Shown one piece after another: positions 43,507-52,408 of a stretch of 64,000 bases of DNA. The stretch is from positions 2,136,001 through 2,200,000 of the forward strand of contig NZ_CP092334.1 in assembly GCF_018595685.2 (NCBI RefSeq), written 5' to 3'. The position numbers and the translations under genes are program-made. Origin of the DNA: Flavihumibacter rivuli (GTDB lineage Bacteria > Bacteroidota > Bacteroidia > Chitinophagales > Chitinophagaceae). The number at the start of each line of letters is the position of its first letter. Position 1 is the stretch's first letter. The notes below the pieces were generated by a model. It did no database searches. It was given only the letters and a program-made list of their open reading frames with translations, and was not told where the DNA came from.

Positions 43507-45030
43507 ATGCCCCATTCCAAACGGTACATCGAGATCATGGATACAACCCTCCGCGATGGTGAACAGACCAGCGGGGTGTCCTTTACGGCAGCCGAGAAGC
43601 TGACCATTGCCCAACTGTTGCTGACCGAGGTAAAGGTGGACCGCATTGAGATCGCATCCGCCCGGGTTTCCGAAGGCGAATTCGATGCCGTAAAACGGAT
43701 CACCAAATGGGCGAAGTCCAAAGGCCTGCTCCATAAGGTGGAGGTACTCACCTTCGTGGATGGTGATGTCTCCATCCAGTGGATGACAAAGGCCGGCGCC
43801 AAAGTGATGAACCTGCTCACCAAGGGCTCGCTGAACCACCTTACCCACCAACTGAAGAAAACACCAGTCCAGCACTTTAAGGAAGTTGGCGAAGTGATCG
43901 CGCTGGCCAAAAAGAAAGGGATCGAGACCAATGTGTACCTGGAAGACTGGAGCAATGGCATGCGGCATTCGCCCGACTATGTGTACCAGTACCTCGATTT
44001 CCTGAGCACCCAGCCCATCAGGCGGATCATGCTACCCGATACCCTGGGCATCCTGACCCCGGCGGAAGTCCACGAATATATTTCGGCTATTGTTCAACGT
44101 TATCCCGGCATCCATTTCGATTTCCATGCGCACAACGACTACGACCTGGGAACGGCCAATGTGCTGGAAGGCGTGAAAGCCGGCGCCCATGGCCTGCACC
44201 TCACCATCAACGGGATGGGGGAAAGGGCCGGCAATGCGCCCCTGGCGAGCGCTATCGCGGTGTTGAATGATTTCATGCCCAATGTCAGGACGGCCGTAGT
44301 GGAGAAATCGCTCTACCGCGTAAGCAAGCTGGTGGAGACCTTTACCGGCTTCCGGATCCCGGCCAATAAGCCGGTGGTGGGCGAAAATGTGTTCACCCAG
44401 ACAGCAGGTATCCATGCCGATGGCGACAAGAAGAACAAGCTCTATTTCAGCGACCTGATGCCCGAGCGCTTCGGTCGCCAGCGCAAATATGCCCTGGGCA
44501 AAACCAGCGGCAAGGCCAATATTGAGAACAACCTGCACCAACTGGGCATTGAGCTTTCCGATGCCGACCTGAAGAAAGTGACGCAGCGCATCATTGAGCT
44601 GGGCGACAGGAAGGAAGTAGTCACCCAGGCCGACCTGCCCTATATCATTTCGGATATCCTGGACAGTGAAGCCATTAAGGACAAGGTGAAGATCGAGAAC
44701 TATGTCCTCACCCACTCCAAGGACCTGAACCCCTCGGTGACCCTGAAGATCAATGTTGAGGGCGAGCTCTTTGAAGAGCATGCCCAGGGTGATGGGCAAT
44801 ACGATGCCTTTATGAATGCGCTGAAGAAGATCTACAAACAGAAAAAGATCGAGCTGCCGGTACTTACCGATTACGCCGTGCGCATCCCGCCCGGTGGCAA
44901 GAGTGACGCCCTTTGCGAGACCATCATCACCTGGAGCCTGAACGATAAGGAATTCAAGACCCGGGGGCTCGACAGCGACCAGACCGTATCGGCGATCAAG
45001 GCCACGCAGAAGATGCTGAACATCATTTAA
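43507..45030 (+). CDS. leuA: 2-isopropylmalate synthase family protein with regulatory domain
   Basis: A 507-residue condensing enzyme. The catalytic TIM barrel starts MDTTLRDGEQTSGVSF and carries the metal motif FDFHAHNDYDLG and GMGERAGNAPL. A C-terminal LeuA allosteric domain (about 375-507) is present, so leucine feedback control is likely. Sequences of this type are close to citramalate synthase as well; placement between leuD and leuB makes 2-isopropylmalate synthase the better call. Confidence 0.88.
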   Translation: MPHSKRYIEIMDTTLRDGEQTSGVSFTAAEKLTIAQLLLTEVKVDRIEIASARVSEGEFDAVKRITKWAKSKGLLHKVEVLTFVDGDVSIQWMTKAGAKVMNLLTKGSLNHLTHQLKKTPVQHFKEVGEVIALAKKKGIETNVYLEDWSNGMRHSPDYVYQYLDFLSTQPIRRIMLPDTLGILTPAEVHEYISAIVQRYPGIHFDFHAHNDYDLGTANVLEGVKAGAHGLHLTINGMGERAGNAPLASAIAVLNDFMPNVRTAVVEKSLYRVSKLVETFTGFRIPANKPVVGENVFTQTAGIHADGDKKNKLYFSDLMPERFGRQRKYALGKTSGKANIENNLHQLGIELSDADLKKVTQRIIELGDRKEVVTQADLPYIISDILDSEAIKDKVKIENYVLTHSKDLNPSVTLKINVEGELFEEHAQGDGQYDAFMNALKKIYKQKKIELPVLTDYAVRIPPGGKSDALCETIITWSLNDKEFKTRGLDSDQTVSAIKATQKMLNII

Positions 45031-45072
45031 GCATCCCCGTTAGTACAATTAAATACCATTCAAATCCCCTTA

Positions 45073-46146
45073 ATGGCAAGCAAACATATTCTCATTGTGC
45101 CCGGTGATGGCATCGGGCAGGAAGTAACAGCAGTAGGCAAGAAAGTATTGGACAAGGTAGCGGAGCGTTTCGGCCACCAGTTCAGCTATGACGAAGCATT
45201 GATCGGGCATGTAGCCATCGAGGCGACGGGCTCTCCCCTCCCCGATGAATCCCTGGCCAAGATGAAGGCCTCGGATGCCGTGCTCTTTGGGGCCGTAGGC
45301 CATCCCAAGTATGATAATGACCCATCGGCCAAGGTACGTCCCGAGCAGGGATTGCTGAAGATGCGCAAGGAGCTGGGCCTCTATGCCAACCTGCGTCCCA
45401 TCAAGTTATTCGATGAACTACTGGATGCCTCCAGCATCAAGCCCGAGATCCTGCGTGGCGCGGATATCCTTTTCTTCCGCGAGCTAACCGGCGATATCTA
45501 TTTCGGCGAGAAAGGCCGGAAGAACAATGGCGATACCGCATATGATGTAGCAGAATACAGTCGCTATGAAGTGGAGCGCATTGCCCGCAAGGCCTTTGAG
45601 GCCGCCCGCACCCGGAGGAAGAAACTCTGTTCGGTGGACAAGGCCAATGTGATCGAGACCTCCCGATTATGGCGCGAGGTGATCCAACGGGTAGCACTGG
45701 ACTATCCCGATGTGGAAGTGGAACACCAGTTCGTGGATGCCACGGCCATGCTGCTGATCAAGGATCCCCGCCGGTTCGATGTGGTAGTGACCGCCAACCT
45801 CTTCGGTGATATCCTGACCGACGAGGCCTCCCAGATCGCCGGCTCCATGGGCATGCTGGCCAGCGCCTCCATTGGCGATGGCACGGGTGTATACGAGCCC
45901 ATCCACGGGTCGGCCCATGATATCACCGGCAAAGGCGTCGCCAATCCCCTGGCCTCTATCCTATCGGCAGCTTTGTTACTCGATATCTCCTTCTGCATGA
46001 AGGCCGAATCCGAAGCCGTTATCAATGCCGTAGACAAGGTGTTGAAAGAAGGCTGGCGCACCAGGGATATTGCGGATGGCCAAACCCCGGCAGATAAGGT
46101 ATTGGGAACGGAAAGGATGGGGGAAGAGGTATTGAAGTGGTTATAG
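45073..46146 (+). CDS. leuB: 3-isopropylmalate dehydrogenase
   Basis: A 357-residue beta-decarboxylating dehydrogenase: IVPGDGIGQEVTA, RELTGDIYFGEKG, the substrate- and metal-binding VTANLFGDILTDEASQIAGS and the NAD-binding EPIHGSAHDITGKGVANP. It oxidises 3-isopropylmalate and releases CO2 to give 2-oxoisocaproate. Last gene of leuCDAB, 42 bases after leuA, followed by a terminator. Confidence 0.97.
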   Translation: MASKHILIVPGDGIGQEVTAVGKKVLDKVAERFGHQFSYDEALIGHVAIEATGSPLPDESLAKMKASDAVLFGAVGHPKYDNDPSAKVRPEQGLLKMRKELGLYANLRPIKLFDELLDASSIKPEILRGADILFFRELTGDIYFGEKGRKNNGDTAYDVAEYSRYEVERIARKAFEAARTRRKKLCSVDKANVIETSRLWREVIQRVALDYPDVEVEHQFVDATAMLLIKDPRRFDVVVTANLFGDILTDEASQIAGSMGMLASASIGDGTGVYEPIHGSAHDITGKGVANPLASILSAALLLDISFCMKAESEAVINAVDKVLKEGWRTRDIADGQTPADKVLGTERMGEEVLKWL

Positions 46147-46169
46147 GTATTTACTGATAATTGAAATTG

Positions 46170-46206
46170 AAAGCGCAACCTTCTAATCGGTTGCGCTTTT
46201 CTTTTC
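46170..46206 (+). terminator. intrinsic terminator after leuB
   Basis: An 11-bp perfect stem, AAAGCGCAACC with GGTTGCGCTTT, closes an eight-base loop and runs into TTTTCTTTT. It closes the leu operon and marks the border to the A+T-richer island. Confidence 0.88.
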
Positions 46207-46340
46207 AATAAAATGACGCAATAGCCCCGAAAGCAACGCTTCAATTGCTGCTATAATTTGCACTTTTCGTTTAAAATTACTAATTAGTGGTACATACAAG
46301 AGGGTTTAGTTATTCAGGGGTTTAAACAACTCAGTTTACT

Positions 46341-46976
46341 ATGGCTAGAAGAATTTATAAAAAAGAACTAACCAGTCTTTTAGAAATGATTACCTGTCAA
46401 AGAGATGACCTAAAGATAAACGATGGTGATTCAACAGTATATAATGAACTTATCACAAAGGAAATCTTACTTACATTTCCAGACGCAGCATACGGGGTAT
46501 TATTTGAATCAGAAACAGAATTTAAAAGTTTCCTGAAACAAGTAACTTCTGAAGGAGAAACCCATCCTCTAGCCGGGGTTTTTAAAAATGAAACTGATTT
46601 TCAACATTGCCTTGAAACAGCCAAACTACAGATCAGCAAATTTTTAAAAATAAACGAACCTGCGCTTGACTATTCATTTGAAAGTCTAAAAATAATTGAT
46701 GCTGGTATAAAAAAACAAAAATTGAATTTTGAGGACTATTCCACGAATCTTTACAAATATATTATCTGCTACATAGGGATGGTTATCATCAAGAACCAGG
46801 AAGGAGAATGGAAATTACAGTATATCGAGCAAGATAGCCTGTTGGAACCCTATGTTTGGTTAAAAAAAGGGAAACTGGTAGATGTCTTCACCGATGCATA
46901 TTCGGATGCATATGAAGACTGGAATAATTTCTCTGTTTACACCACAGCCCATTTACGGATTGATAGTTTAAACTAA
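46341..46976 (+). CDS. uncharacterised protein, intact copy of a duplicated gene
   Basis: A 211-residue soluble protein of unknown family, rich in Glu, Lys and Phe and without signal peptide or membrane helices (starts MARRIYKKELTSLLEMITC). A-T content is clearly higher than in leuB. A second copy, carrying an early stop and lacking the C-terminal half, lies at 52409-52726 in the same orientation; identity is high over the shared 100 codons and includes about ten bases before the ATG. The two copies border the 47-52 kb operon. Function unknown; position at the edge of an accessory cassette could mean an immunity or accessory role, but nothing in the sequence proves it. Confidence 0.75.
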   Translation: MARRIYKKELTSLLEMITCQRDDLKINDGDSTVYNELITKEILLTFPDAAYGVLFESETEFKSFLKQVTSEGETHPLAGVFKNETDFQHCLETAKLQISKFLKINEPALDYSFESLKIIDAGIKKQKLNFEDYSTNLYKYIICYIGMVIIKNQEGEWKLQYIEQDSLLEPYVWLKKGKLVDVFTDAYSDAYEDWNNFSVYTTAHLRIDSLN

Positions 46977-47096
46977 GTCCAATCGAAGTAGAGGTAATCC
47001 GTCACAAGAACATTGAGAACTCCAAGAAACGATGAAAGAATATTGGTTCAATGGACATATCGCATCAACTATTTTTTGCAAATTCAAACCTAATGC

Positions 47097-48185
47097 TCAG
47101 AATTTCTCCTTGATGTCCAAGCCTACAGGATAGTAGACCGTCCAACTGGTTGAACTTTCCGAACCGGAAGAGCTGGAATCACTGGAACCGGTGGTGCTTT
47201 CTTCAGAATTGGTAGTTTCTCGGGTATGCGTGGCAGTCCCACTTGCTTCAAGAAAAAAGATATCCCCCGAAATTTCCGTTCCAAATTCATAGCCCTTAGT
47301 ACCGGAACTCCCCTTGCGATGTTCATTCATTACCGTGCGGATAGCTTCCGACTTAGTGGTATTACTTACGGTGGTGGAATCATAGACTAATTCAATATCA
47401 AAATGAAGCGAATTCACCCCCTTTTTATAGGTAAAACTCTTTTTTCCATAGATACTTGTAGTACGATCAATTACCGAACTTTCTCTCGGATTAATGGAAT
47501 AAGGCATTAGAGCTGGATGAAAGGAAACAAAAATAGTCATTGTGGTTCCATCCGCGACATTGATATTAAAGACATCCTGGGCCTTTCCTTCTTCTGCCCG
47601 CAGGTACCCATTCTCATATAAATTGGGTGCCAAGGGATCTCCAGTATCAGCATTTACCTTTGCTTCAAACTCCCCTCTTGCCGGTCCGCTTCTGCCACTA
47701 ATCTCCAACACAATAATTTTATCCAATGCCGTACTAAATAAACTGGATCCTTTTCCAAACGGCTTTTTTTCCAATACCAGCTTCCCGTCATACAATTTAC
47801 CTGCCGCATGAGCCACATTAGCTGCATCAATGAGATATTCATTATTGGAATGCAAAAATTTTACTTTCCATTCAGGTGTAGTACTCAGTATTTCACCCAA
47901 ATATGGATAACCATCTTCAAAGGTTATCACCACCAATTGACCAACACCTAAACTATGCTGTTGCGGCTCATACAGTAATACTTCATTGGTTCGAGTACCC
48001 GGAGGAAAATTGCCATTGGTCTGTTTAACTTCCAGCCAGCCGGAGAATTGTTGAAATGTATACCGGCTTCCTGTATGAACAAAACGACAATCAAATATAC
48101 CGCCTTCCTTTACAGAGGTCACTTCTGCAAAATACCGTTTGTCATCATTGGGAAATCTCACCCCAATGAAATCATGCTGTTTCAT
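47097..48185 (-). CDS. uncharacterised protein: SH3/Tudor-like repeats plus Ser/Thr-rich C-terminus
   Basis: A 362-residue protein without signal peptide. Two similar N-terminal segments (about 5-52 and 80-125) look like small beta-barrels of the Tudor/SH3 kind: GVRFPNDDKRYFAEVTSV and VVITFEDGYPYLGEIL. The C-terminal half is beta-rich, with a Ser/Thr/Glu/Gly stretch at about 315-348 followed by WTVYYPVGLDIKEKF. Alternating polar runs of this sort occur in the membrane-inserting hairpin of aerolysin/ETX-like pore-formers, but I cannot establish homology. It is the last gene of a four-gene minus-strand operon, 19 bases after the 48205 gene. Confidence 0.72.
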   Translation of the reverse strand: MKQHDFIGVRFPNDDKRYFAEVTSVKEGGIFDCRFVHTGSRYTFQQFSGWLEVKQTNGNFPPGTRTNEVLLYEPQQHSLGVGQLVVITFEDGYPYLGEILSTTPEWKVKFLHSNNEYLIDAANVAHAAGKLYDGKLVLEKKPFGKGSSLFSTALDKIIVLEISGRSGPARGEFEAKVNADTGDPLAPNLYENGYLRAEEGKAQDVFNINVADGTTMTIFVSFHPALMPYSINPRESSVIDRTTSIYGKKSFTYKKGVNSLHFDIELVYDSTTVSNTTKSEAIRTVMNEHRKGSSGTKGYEFGTEISGDIFFLEASGTATHTRETTNSEESTTGSSDSSSSGSESSTSWTVYYPVGLDIKEKF

Positions 48186-48204
48186 GTGTTTCTGATTTAA
48201 ATGG

Positions 48205-49668
48205 TTAAGACCAATCCAGGTTTGGGTCAGGGTTTGGACACACTGGCATTTTTCTGCATATAAATGCCAATAATTCCAATGCCATTGATTTTACTTCTGT
48301 GCTACCAGCAGGATTAACCGGGGGGGTAGGAACCTCAGGAGGCATTGGTGGCTTTACTGCGATTTCAGAAAACTTCCTGAAACCAGTCGTTTTGAAAAGT
48401 GCAGAAGAAAATCTTCTTGTGCCTGCCGGCTTAGCTATAACCGGATCAGCAGTTGCGACGCTGCGCAGTTTTAACCGTTTTTCAAACAGGCCAGCTGATT
48501 TTGCTTTTAGCTGATGTTTTACCTGTGGCTCCAGCCGGACAAACAATTCCGAAGTAAGATTTTTTACTGCTGCTGGCTGCACAGGTGTTTCAAAATTGAT
48601 AACAAGATTCCGCACAAATATCAGCTTCTCCGGAAAAGCAGGAATAAGGCCTTTGCCATTTCCATCGGATATTACAGCCTCTCCCTCTGGTAATTTCCAG
48701 AATCGTTGCTGAAAAAATTCCTTATAGGGAAACCATTCCCGAACAAGGGTTACTACAGCATATTCAAAACTAATTTTCCGGATATCCGGCTCATTGTCTC
48801 CATTCTCAAAAAGCCGCTTTAACGCTTCCGGGGCCTTTTCATACAGTGCCGCAACTTCCATTTTATCCAAACTGAGTTGTGGCCAGGCTACCTGTTCTTC
48901 AAAAAAATTACTCGGATTAAACAGGGTTGGCAAATAGGAAAACTCAGCAGCCAGTCCGTCTGCACCGGATATTCTGGCAAACAATTCATAATCTGAACGT
49001 AGATCAGCCAGCAAACTAATCGGAGCCGCTCCTGCCAATTGATTGAATACACCCAACCAGTTTTCAACTTCCTGCTTTTTGCCTTTTGTTTCCCAAAGCA
49101 GCAAGGCTTTAGATATGGCTTTTTTCAAGGAAGGTTCATCCGTATTCCATTGTGCTTTTACTGCATCTGCGCCTGTTCCTTCCGCCATAGCTGCTTGTAA
49201 TTGCCTGGTTTTATATTCACTAATACAGGTTTTGTACAATTGCTCGTATTGTTCATACCGGGCAAGTGGGGTAATAACAGCACCAGCTTCTGTTTCCTCC
49301 TTGTTCAAATACTCAATCGCCCTCCTGTACTGTTCTTCCTGCTCTGGCGTACGGTGACTATTGGCCGGGATCGCCTTCTTCAGCACGGAACTATAGATAT
49401 CGGAAAGCAAATCCGGCAAAACTGTAATCATATCAGCTGGCTCTGCCACGAAATTGAATAACCCTGAAAATTCATTTCTTTTGACATTTGCGTCTGTAGG
49501 ATTGATGCCATACTTGGATGGATCAATAAAATAAAACAATTCTTTGCCAACTGTAAACTCACCGTTCTGAAAGGCCAGGAATTTCTGGTCCTGTACTTCA
49601 CCGGATGCATCGGTTTCAAAGATGAGTTTCAATTTGGTGAGCAGGGCGATGGCAATGGAAGCGTTCAT
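48205..49668 (-). CDS. uncharacterised CP(D/N)PDPN-tail family protein, copy 2
   Basis: A 487-residue cytosolic-looking protein with a mostly helical N-terminal two thirds and a C-terminal beta-rich part. It is a paralogue of the preceding gene product. Aligned blocks are LFNPSNFFEEQ (LFPANFHKQ in the other), SFEYAVVTLVREWF (SFELTQVKIMRPWF), FVRNLVINFE (FARNLNIKFD) and the tail LLAFICRKMPVCPNPDPN (LLGFINRLVGVCPDPDPN). It lacks the Gly/Ser-rich insert of the other copy and has a Pro-rich linker (VKPPMPPEVPTPP) before the tail. The start MNASIAIALL at 49668 is one base after the stop of the upstream gene; the frame itself opens at 49710. Family not recognised. Confidence 0.75.
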   Translation of the reverse strand: MNASIAIALLTKLKLIFETDASGEVQDQKFLAFQNGEFTVGKELFYFIDPSKYGINPTDANVKRNEFSGLFNFVAEPADMITVLPDLLSDIYSSVLKKAIPANSHRTPEQEEQYRRAIEYLNKEETEAGAVITPLARYEQYEQLYKTCISEYKTRQLQAAMAEGTGADAVKAQWNTDEPSLKKAISKALLLWETKGKKQEVENWLGVFNQLAGAAPISLLADLRSDYELFARISGADGLAAEFSYLPTLFNPSNFFEEQVAWPQLSLDKMEVAALYEKAPEALKRLFENGDNEPDIRKISFEYAVVTLVREWFPYKEFFQQRFWKLPEGEAVISDGNGKGLIPAFPEKLIFVRNLVINFETPVQPAAVKNLTSELFVRLEPQVKHQLKAKSAGLFEKRLKLRSVATADPVIAKPAGTRRFSSALFKTTGFRKFSEIAVKPPMPPEVPTPPVNPAGSTEVKSMALELLAFICRKMPVCPNPDPNLDWS

Positions 49669-49669
49669 A

Positions 49670-51109
49670 TCAGTCAAATTTTGCGTTGGGATCGGGATCC
49701 GGACAAACACCTACCAGCCTGTTAATAAATCCGAGCAATTGCATCCCTGTACAACTGATACCCTCACCAGTATCCTTAGAATGAAAATCACTGGTTTCAT
49801 TTCCTTTAGAATACCCCCCTTTGACCCTAAAGGGTCCCCAGCCTACATTTGCCTCCGAATCAAATTTAGATTTGAACGTACTGGCCTGCCAGGCAGACTT
49901 ATCGAATTTTATATTCAGATTGCGGGCAAATACGGCATGAGTGGAATAAGCGATAAAACTACCTTTAGGTGGATTTCCGCCATCAGACAATACAGTGCTG
50001 CTAAAGGTCCAGGTACCAGGATCCAGTTTCCAACCTCTGCAAGAGAACAATTCTGTGCCAAACCAGGGGCGCATGATTTTTACCTGTGTTAATTCAAAAC
50101 TCATTTCAAAAATATTTGACTCCATGGAGTTGGCAGTACGTTCGGTAGAACCAGAAGCACCAGCACCTGCTGACCATAGGCCAAAATTCAATCCACCACT
50201 GGCATTCCAGGCCGTGGTTGATTTAGACGCGTGTGTGGTTACTTCTTTGTCGCTGAAACTGTATTTCATCCATTCCTGCTTATGGAAATTGGCAGGGAAA
50301 AGCCGAACCGGATAAAAATCAAAATCAATCATCGACTCAGTAAACCGGGCGCGATCATAAGCATCCCTCAATTCAGCAAACCAGGAAGCCATACTCCGCC
50401 CAGTCACCTGTGCTATATAGGCATGCATGGCTTCCACTTCATTTTTGTAGCCAGCACCTGTCCAGGCATTCATGGCTGATTTGACCTTAGAGCGATACAC
50501 TGGCTGATTAACACTGAAATCCAGCACAGCTTCTTTATTATCACCAGCGGCAGCACTGATGCGCTTATTATTATAGAGCAATACAGCATCAGCATACGCC
50601 TGTTCTTTCTCAGCATAGGCTAGGGAAATCGGACTATCAACTGTTCTTTCAGTTTCTTCCTCGGTAACCAGGTTCTTTTCCTTTTTGGTAGTATAGAGTA
50701 GTCCCTTGAATTTTTCCAGCTTTTTCTTTTCTTCATCGCTGGGTTCAAGATTGGTTACTTTGGCAAATTTTAAAATATTACCATAAATCTTGCTAAGTCT
50801 CTCCTGGCTATTCCGGTCAATGGTCTGGGACTGATCTGTCTGATAGACGGCAGAAGGATCCGGTACCAAATCAGCAAACAAAGCAAAATCAGCTGCTTGC
50901 ATGATGAGCTTGCGCAGTTCCGTAGCATCTGCGGCATTGAATCCCTTTTCAAGAAAATCAAAGTCTGAATTTCCGAAAGGAATACCAGGAGTTACCCAGG
51001 ATATAAAATTGTTTTTATTAGCCGGTGCGTGTTCATCACCACCAGTGAGAATTTCATTCAGCTTGGCAAGCGTTGCGTGCATCAGCTGATCGCCGTTAAA
51101 GACTGACAT
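49670..51109 (-). CDS. uncharacterised CP(D/N)PDPN-tail family protein, copy 1
   Basis: A 479-residue protein without signal peptide. It shares with the next gene product the blocks FDFYPVRLFPANFHKQEW, SFELTQVKIMRPWFGTELF, FARNLNIKFD and the C-terminal VCPDPDPNAKFD. Between the first two blocks it has an extra Ser/Thr/Ala/Gly-rich segment (about residues 292-332, for example GLWSAGAGASGS) of low complexity, which could be a membrane-active hairpin or a flexible loop. The frame extends upstream to 51163, but the start MSVFNGDQLMHA at 51109 avoids running towards the upstream gene. Family not recognised; second gene of the operon. Confidence 0.75.
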   Translation of the reverse strand: MSVFNGDQLMHATLAKLNEILTGGDEHAPANKNNFISWVTPGIPFGNSDFDFLEKGFNAADATELRKLIMQAADFALFADLVPDPSAVYQTDQSQTIDRNSQERLSKIYGNILKFAKVTNLEPSDEEKKKLEKFKGLLYTTKKEKNLVTEEETERTVDSPISLAYAEKEQAYADAVLLYNNKRISAAAGDNKEAVLDFSVNQPVYRSKVKSAMNAWTGAGYKNEVEAMHAYIAQVTGRSMASWFAELRDAYDRARFTESMIDFDFYPVRLFPANFHKQEWMKYSFSDKEVTTHASKSTTAWNASGGLNFGLWSAGAGASGSTERTANSMESNIFEMSFELTQVKIMRPWFGTELFSCRGWKLDPGTWTFSSTVLSDGGNPPKGSFIAYSTHAVFARNLNIKFDKSAWQASTFKSKFDSEANVGWGPFRVKGGYSKGNETSDFHSKDTGEGISCTGMQLLGFINRLVGVCPDPDPNAKFD

Positions 51110-51132
51110 AGCTGGAAGTTTTATAATGAATG

Positions 51133-51468
51133 TTATTGAGACTCTGTGACAATCGTAAACCAAAGCTTGTAGGAGACATCACCATTTTCTACTACAGCCT
51201 GCTGTTCCATATTGGGTGTAAAATCAGCAAGGAATATGGTGCCAATCAAATCATTGGCGCTTAACTCATCTCTTTCCCAAATCTCTATGGAGTGCTGGCT
51301 GTTTTCCGTCAACGTTACTTCCCGGGAAATTTTTTTGGTCTGATGATTCACCAATTCACCAACCTCGATTGTTCGAGGAAATCCATTATTTACAAGCAAA
51401 AAAATGTCATCTTTTCCAGTATAGTCATCCTGTTTGAGGCAGGTGACTGCATCAATAATCAGAAACAT
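51133..51468 (-). CDS. small beta-sandwich (C2-like) protein heading the accessory operon
   Basis: A 111-residue soluble protein. The segment HSIEIWERDELSANDLIGTI follows the pattern of C2-type domains (W/D-x-D...D-D-x-I-G), and the whole length would fit one beta-sandwich. The match is a resemblance only, and calcium ligands are not complete. It is the first gene of the four-gene minus-strand operon, 23 bases before copy 1 of the CP(D/N)PDPN family. No signal peptide. Confidence 0.65.
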   Translation of the reverse strand: MFLIIDAVTCLKQDDYTGKDDIFLLVNNGFPRTIEVGELVNHQTKKISREVTLTENSQHSIEIWERDELSANDLIGTIFLADFTPNMEQQAVVENGDVSYKLWFTIVTESQ

Positions 51469-51571
51469 ACTAATTGATTTGAGGAAGATTGAAGGTACAA
51501 TTGCAAAAAAGGGGAAGACAATGGGAAAAACCCCGTATGGGAGCGGTATTAATACCTTATTAAGCTAAAGC

Positions 51572-52111
51572 CTAATATTCTTTTCTGCCGCTTTGATGCC
51601 GTACGGCAAAAATTTCCATTGGGTTGACAACAAACTTACCGTATATGCTTTTATTGAACCAGTAGGTCGGTATAGTTTTACATCTTTGCATTTTCGACCT
51701 CGTGAAACCGTTTGCTGAACTGGAATTCGCATTTGAAAAGGCTCCGGATAGATTTGAATATGTAAATACTATCCCCTTCTTTTCGGAGTCTACACTTATG
51801 CTATTCCCAACTTTCAAACCACTAGAAATGTAGCAATAAAGCTCAGCAATGCCATTATCTTTCCATTAAGGAAAAAGGATTCCATTTTCCAATTTATTAT
51901 TAAAGTGTACCGTCGTCGACTCGGTTATCCCAAATCCTATTACCCAAAATCGATGATTATTCGAGATCTCCATTCTTACAACAGTTCCCTGGAATACGAC
52001 ACCATTATTCAATAGTTCATCATTCTTTCTCTGCTGTTTGCACATGGAATCCCAGAACCCCTTGCTTACAAAATAAAACAAAGAAATAAAGAGAGTAATC
52101 TTGATCAACAA
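51572..52111 (-). pseudogene. small membrane-anchored protein gene interrupted by an in-frame stop
   Basis: One reading frame runs from the ATG at 52111 to the stop at 51572 but is cut by TAA at 51866-51868 (codon 82). Before the stop: one membrane helix and a beta-rich domain (VVFQGTVVRMEISNNHRFWV). After it: WKDNGIAELYCYISSGLKVG, then NSISVDSEKKGIVFTYSN, which clearly continues the same domain. No base needs to be added or removed to join the halves, so a single nonsense change split the gene. Similar small single-helix proteins are common in Bacteroidota; function unknown. Confidence 0.65.
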
Positions 52112-52408
52112 CTTCCCAAATTCCCTATTTGAGGTATTTTTTTACCATAGTATCAATAGTTCCCCAAAAAAACATTTAAACCTTCTCCAGGAACATTTCA
52201 AGCCTAATCAATTATCTGGGCTTATGAGAAAACTCCGTTATGACCATACTGATGGCCTTATTATCATATTCAATACGTCTTCAATTCCCATTTTCTTTTG
52301 AACAAAATCCCTATCCGAATTTCCTGTTAAATAATCAATTAAATAGTTACTTTTCTATCTCCATCCTGAAATAAAAGAAACATTATGAAATTGAAAACTC
52401 GGTTTACT
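52112..52408. other. A+T-rich gap in the decaying part of the island
   Basis: Between the two pseudogenes I see no intact gene, terminator or clear promoter. A plus-strand open stretch at 52101-52301 has no family resemblance and unlikely composition. Confidence 0.4.

Noticed and set aside
47032..47133. 33-codon plus-strand frame starting MKEYWFNGHIAS
   Set aside because: The opening looks protein-like, but it is too short, runs into the 3' end of the opposite gene and could not be tied to a family.
52101..52301. 66-codon plus-strand open frame between the two pseudogenes
   Set aside because: Composition (Asn, Phe, Ser runs) looks like random A+T-rich DNA and no promoter or family resemblance was found.
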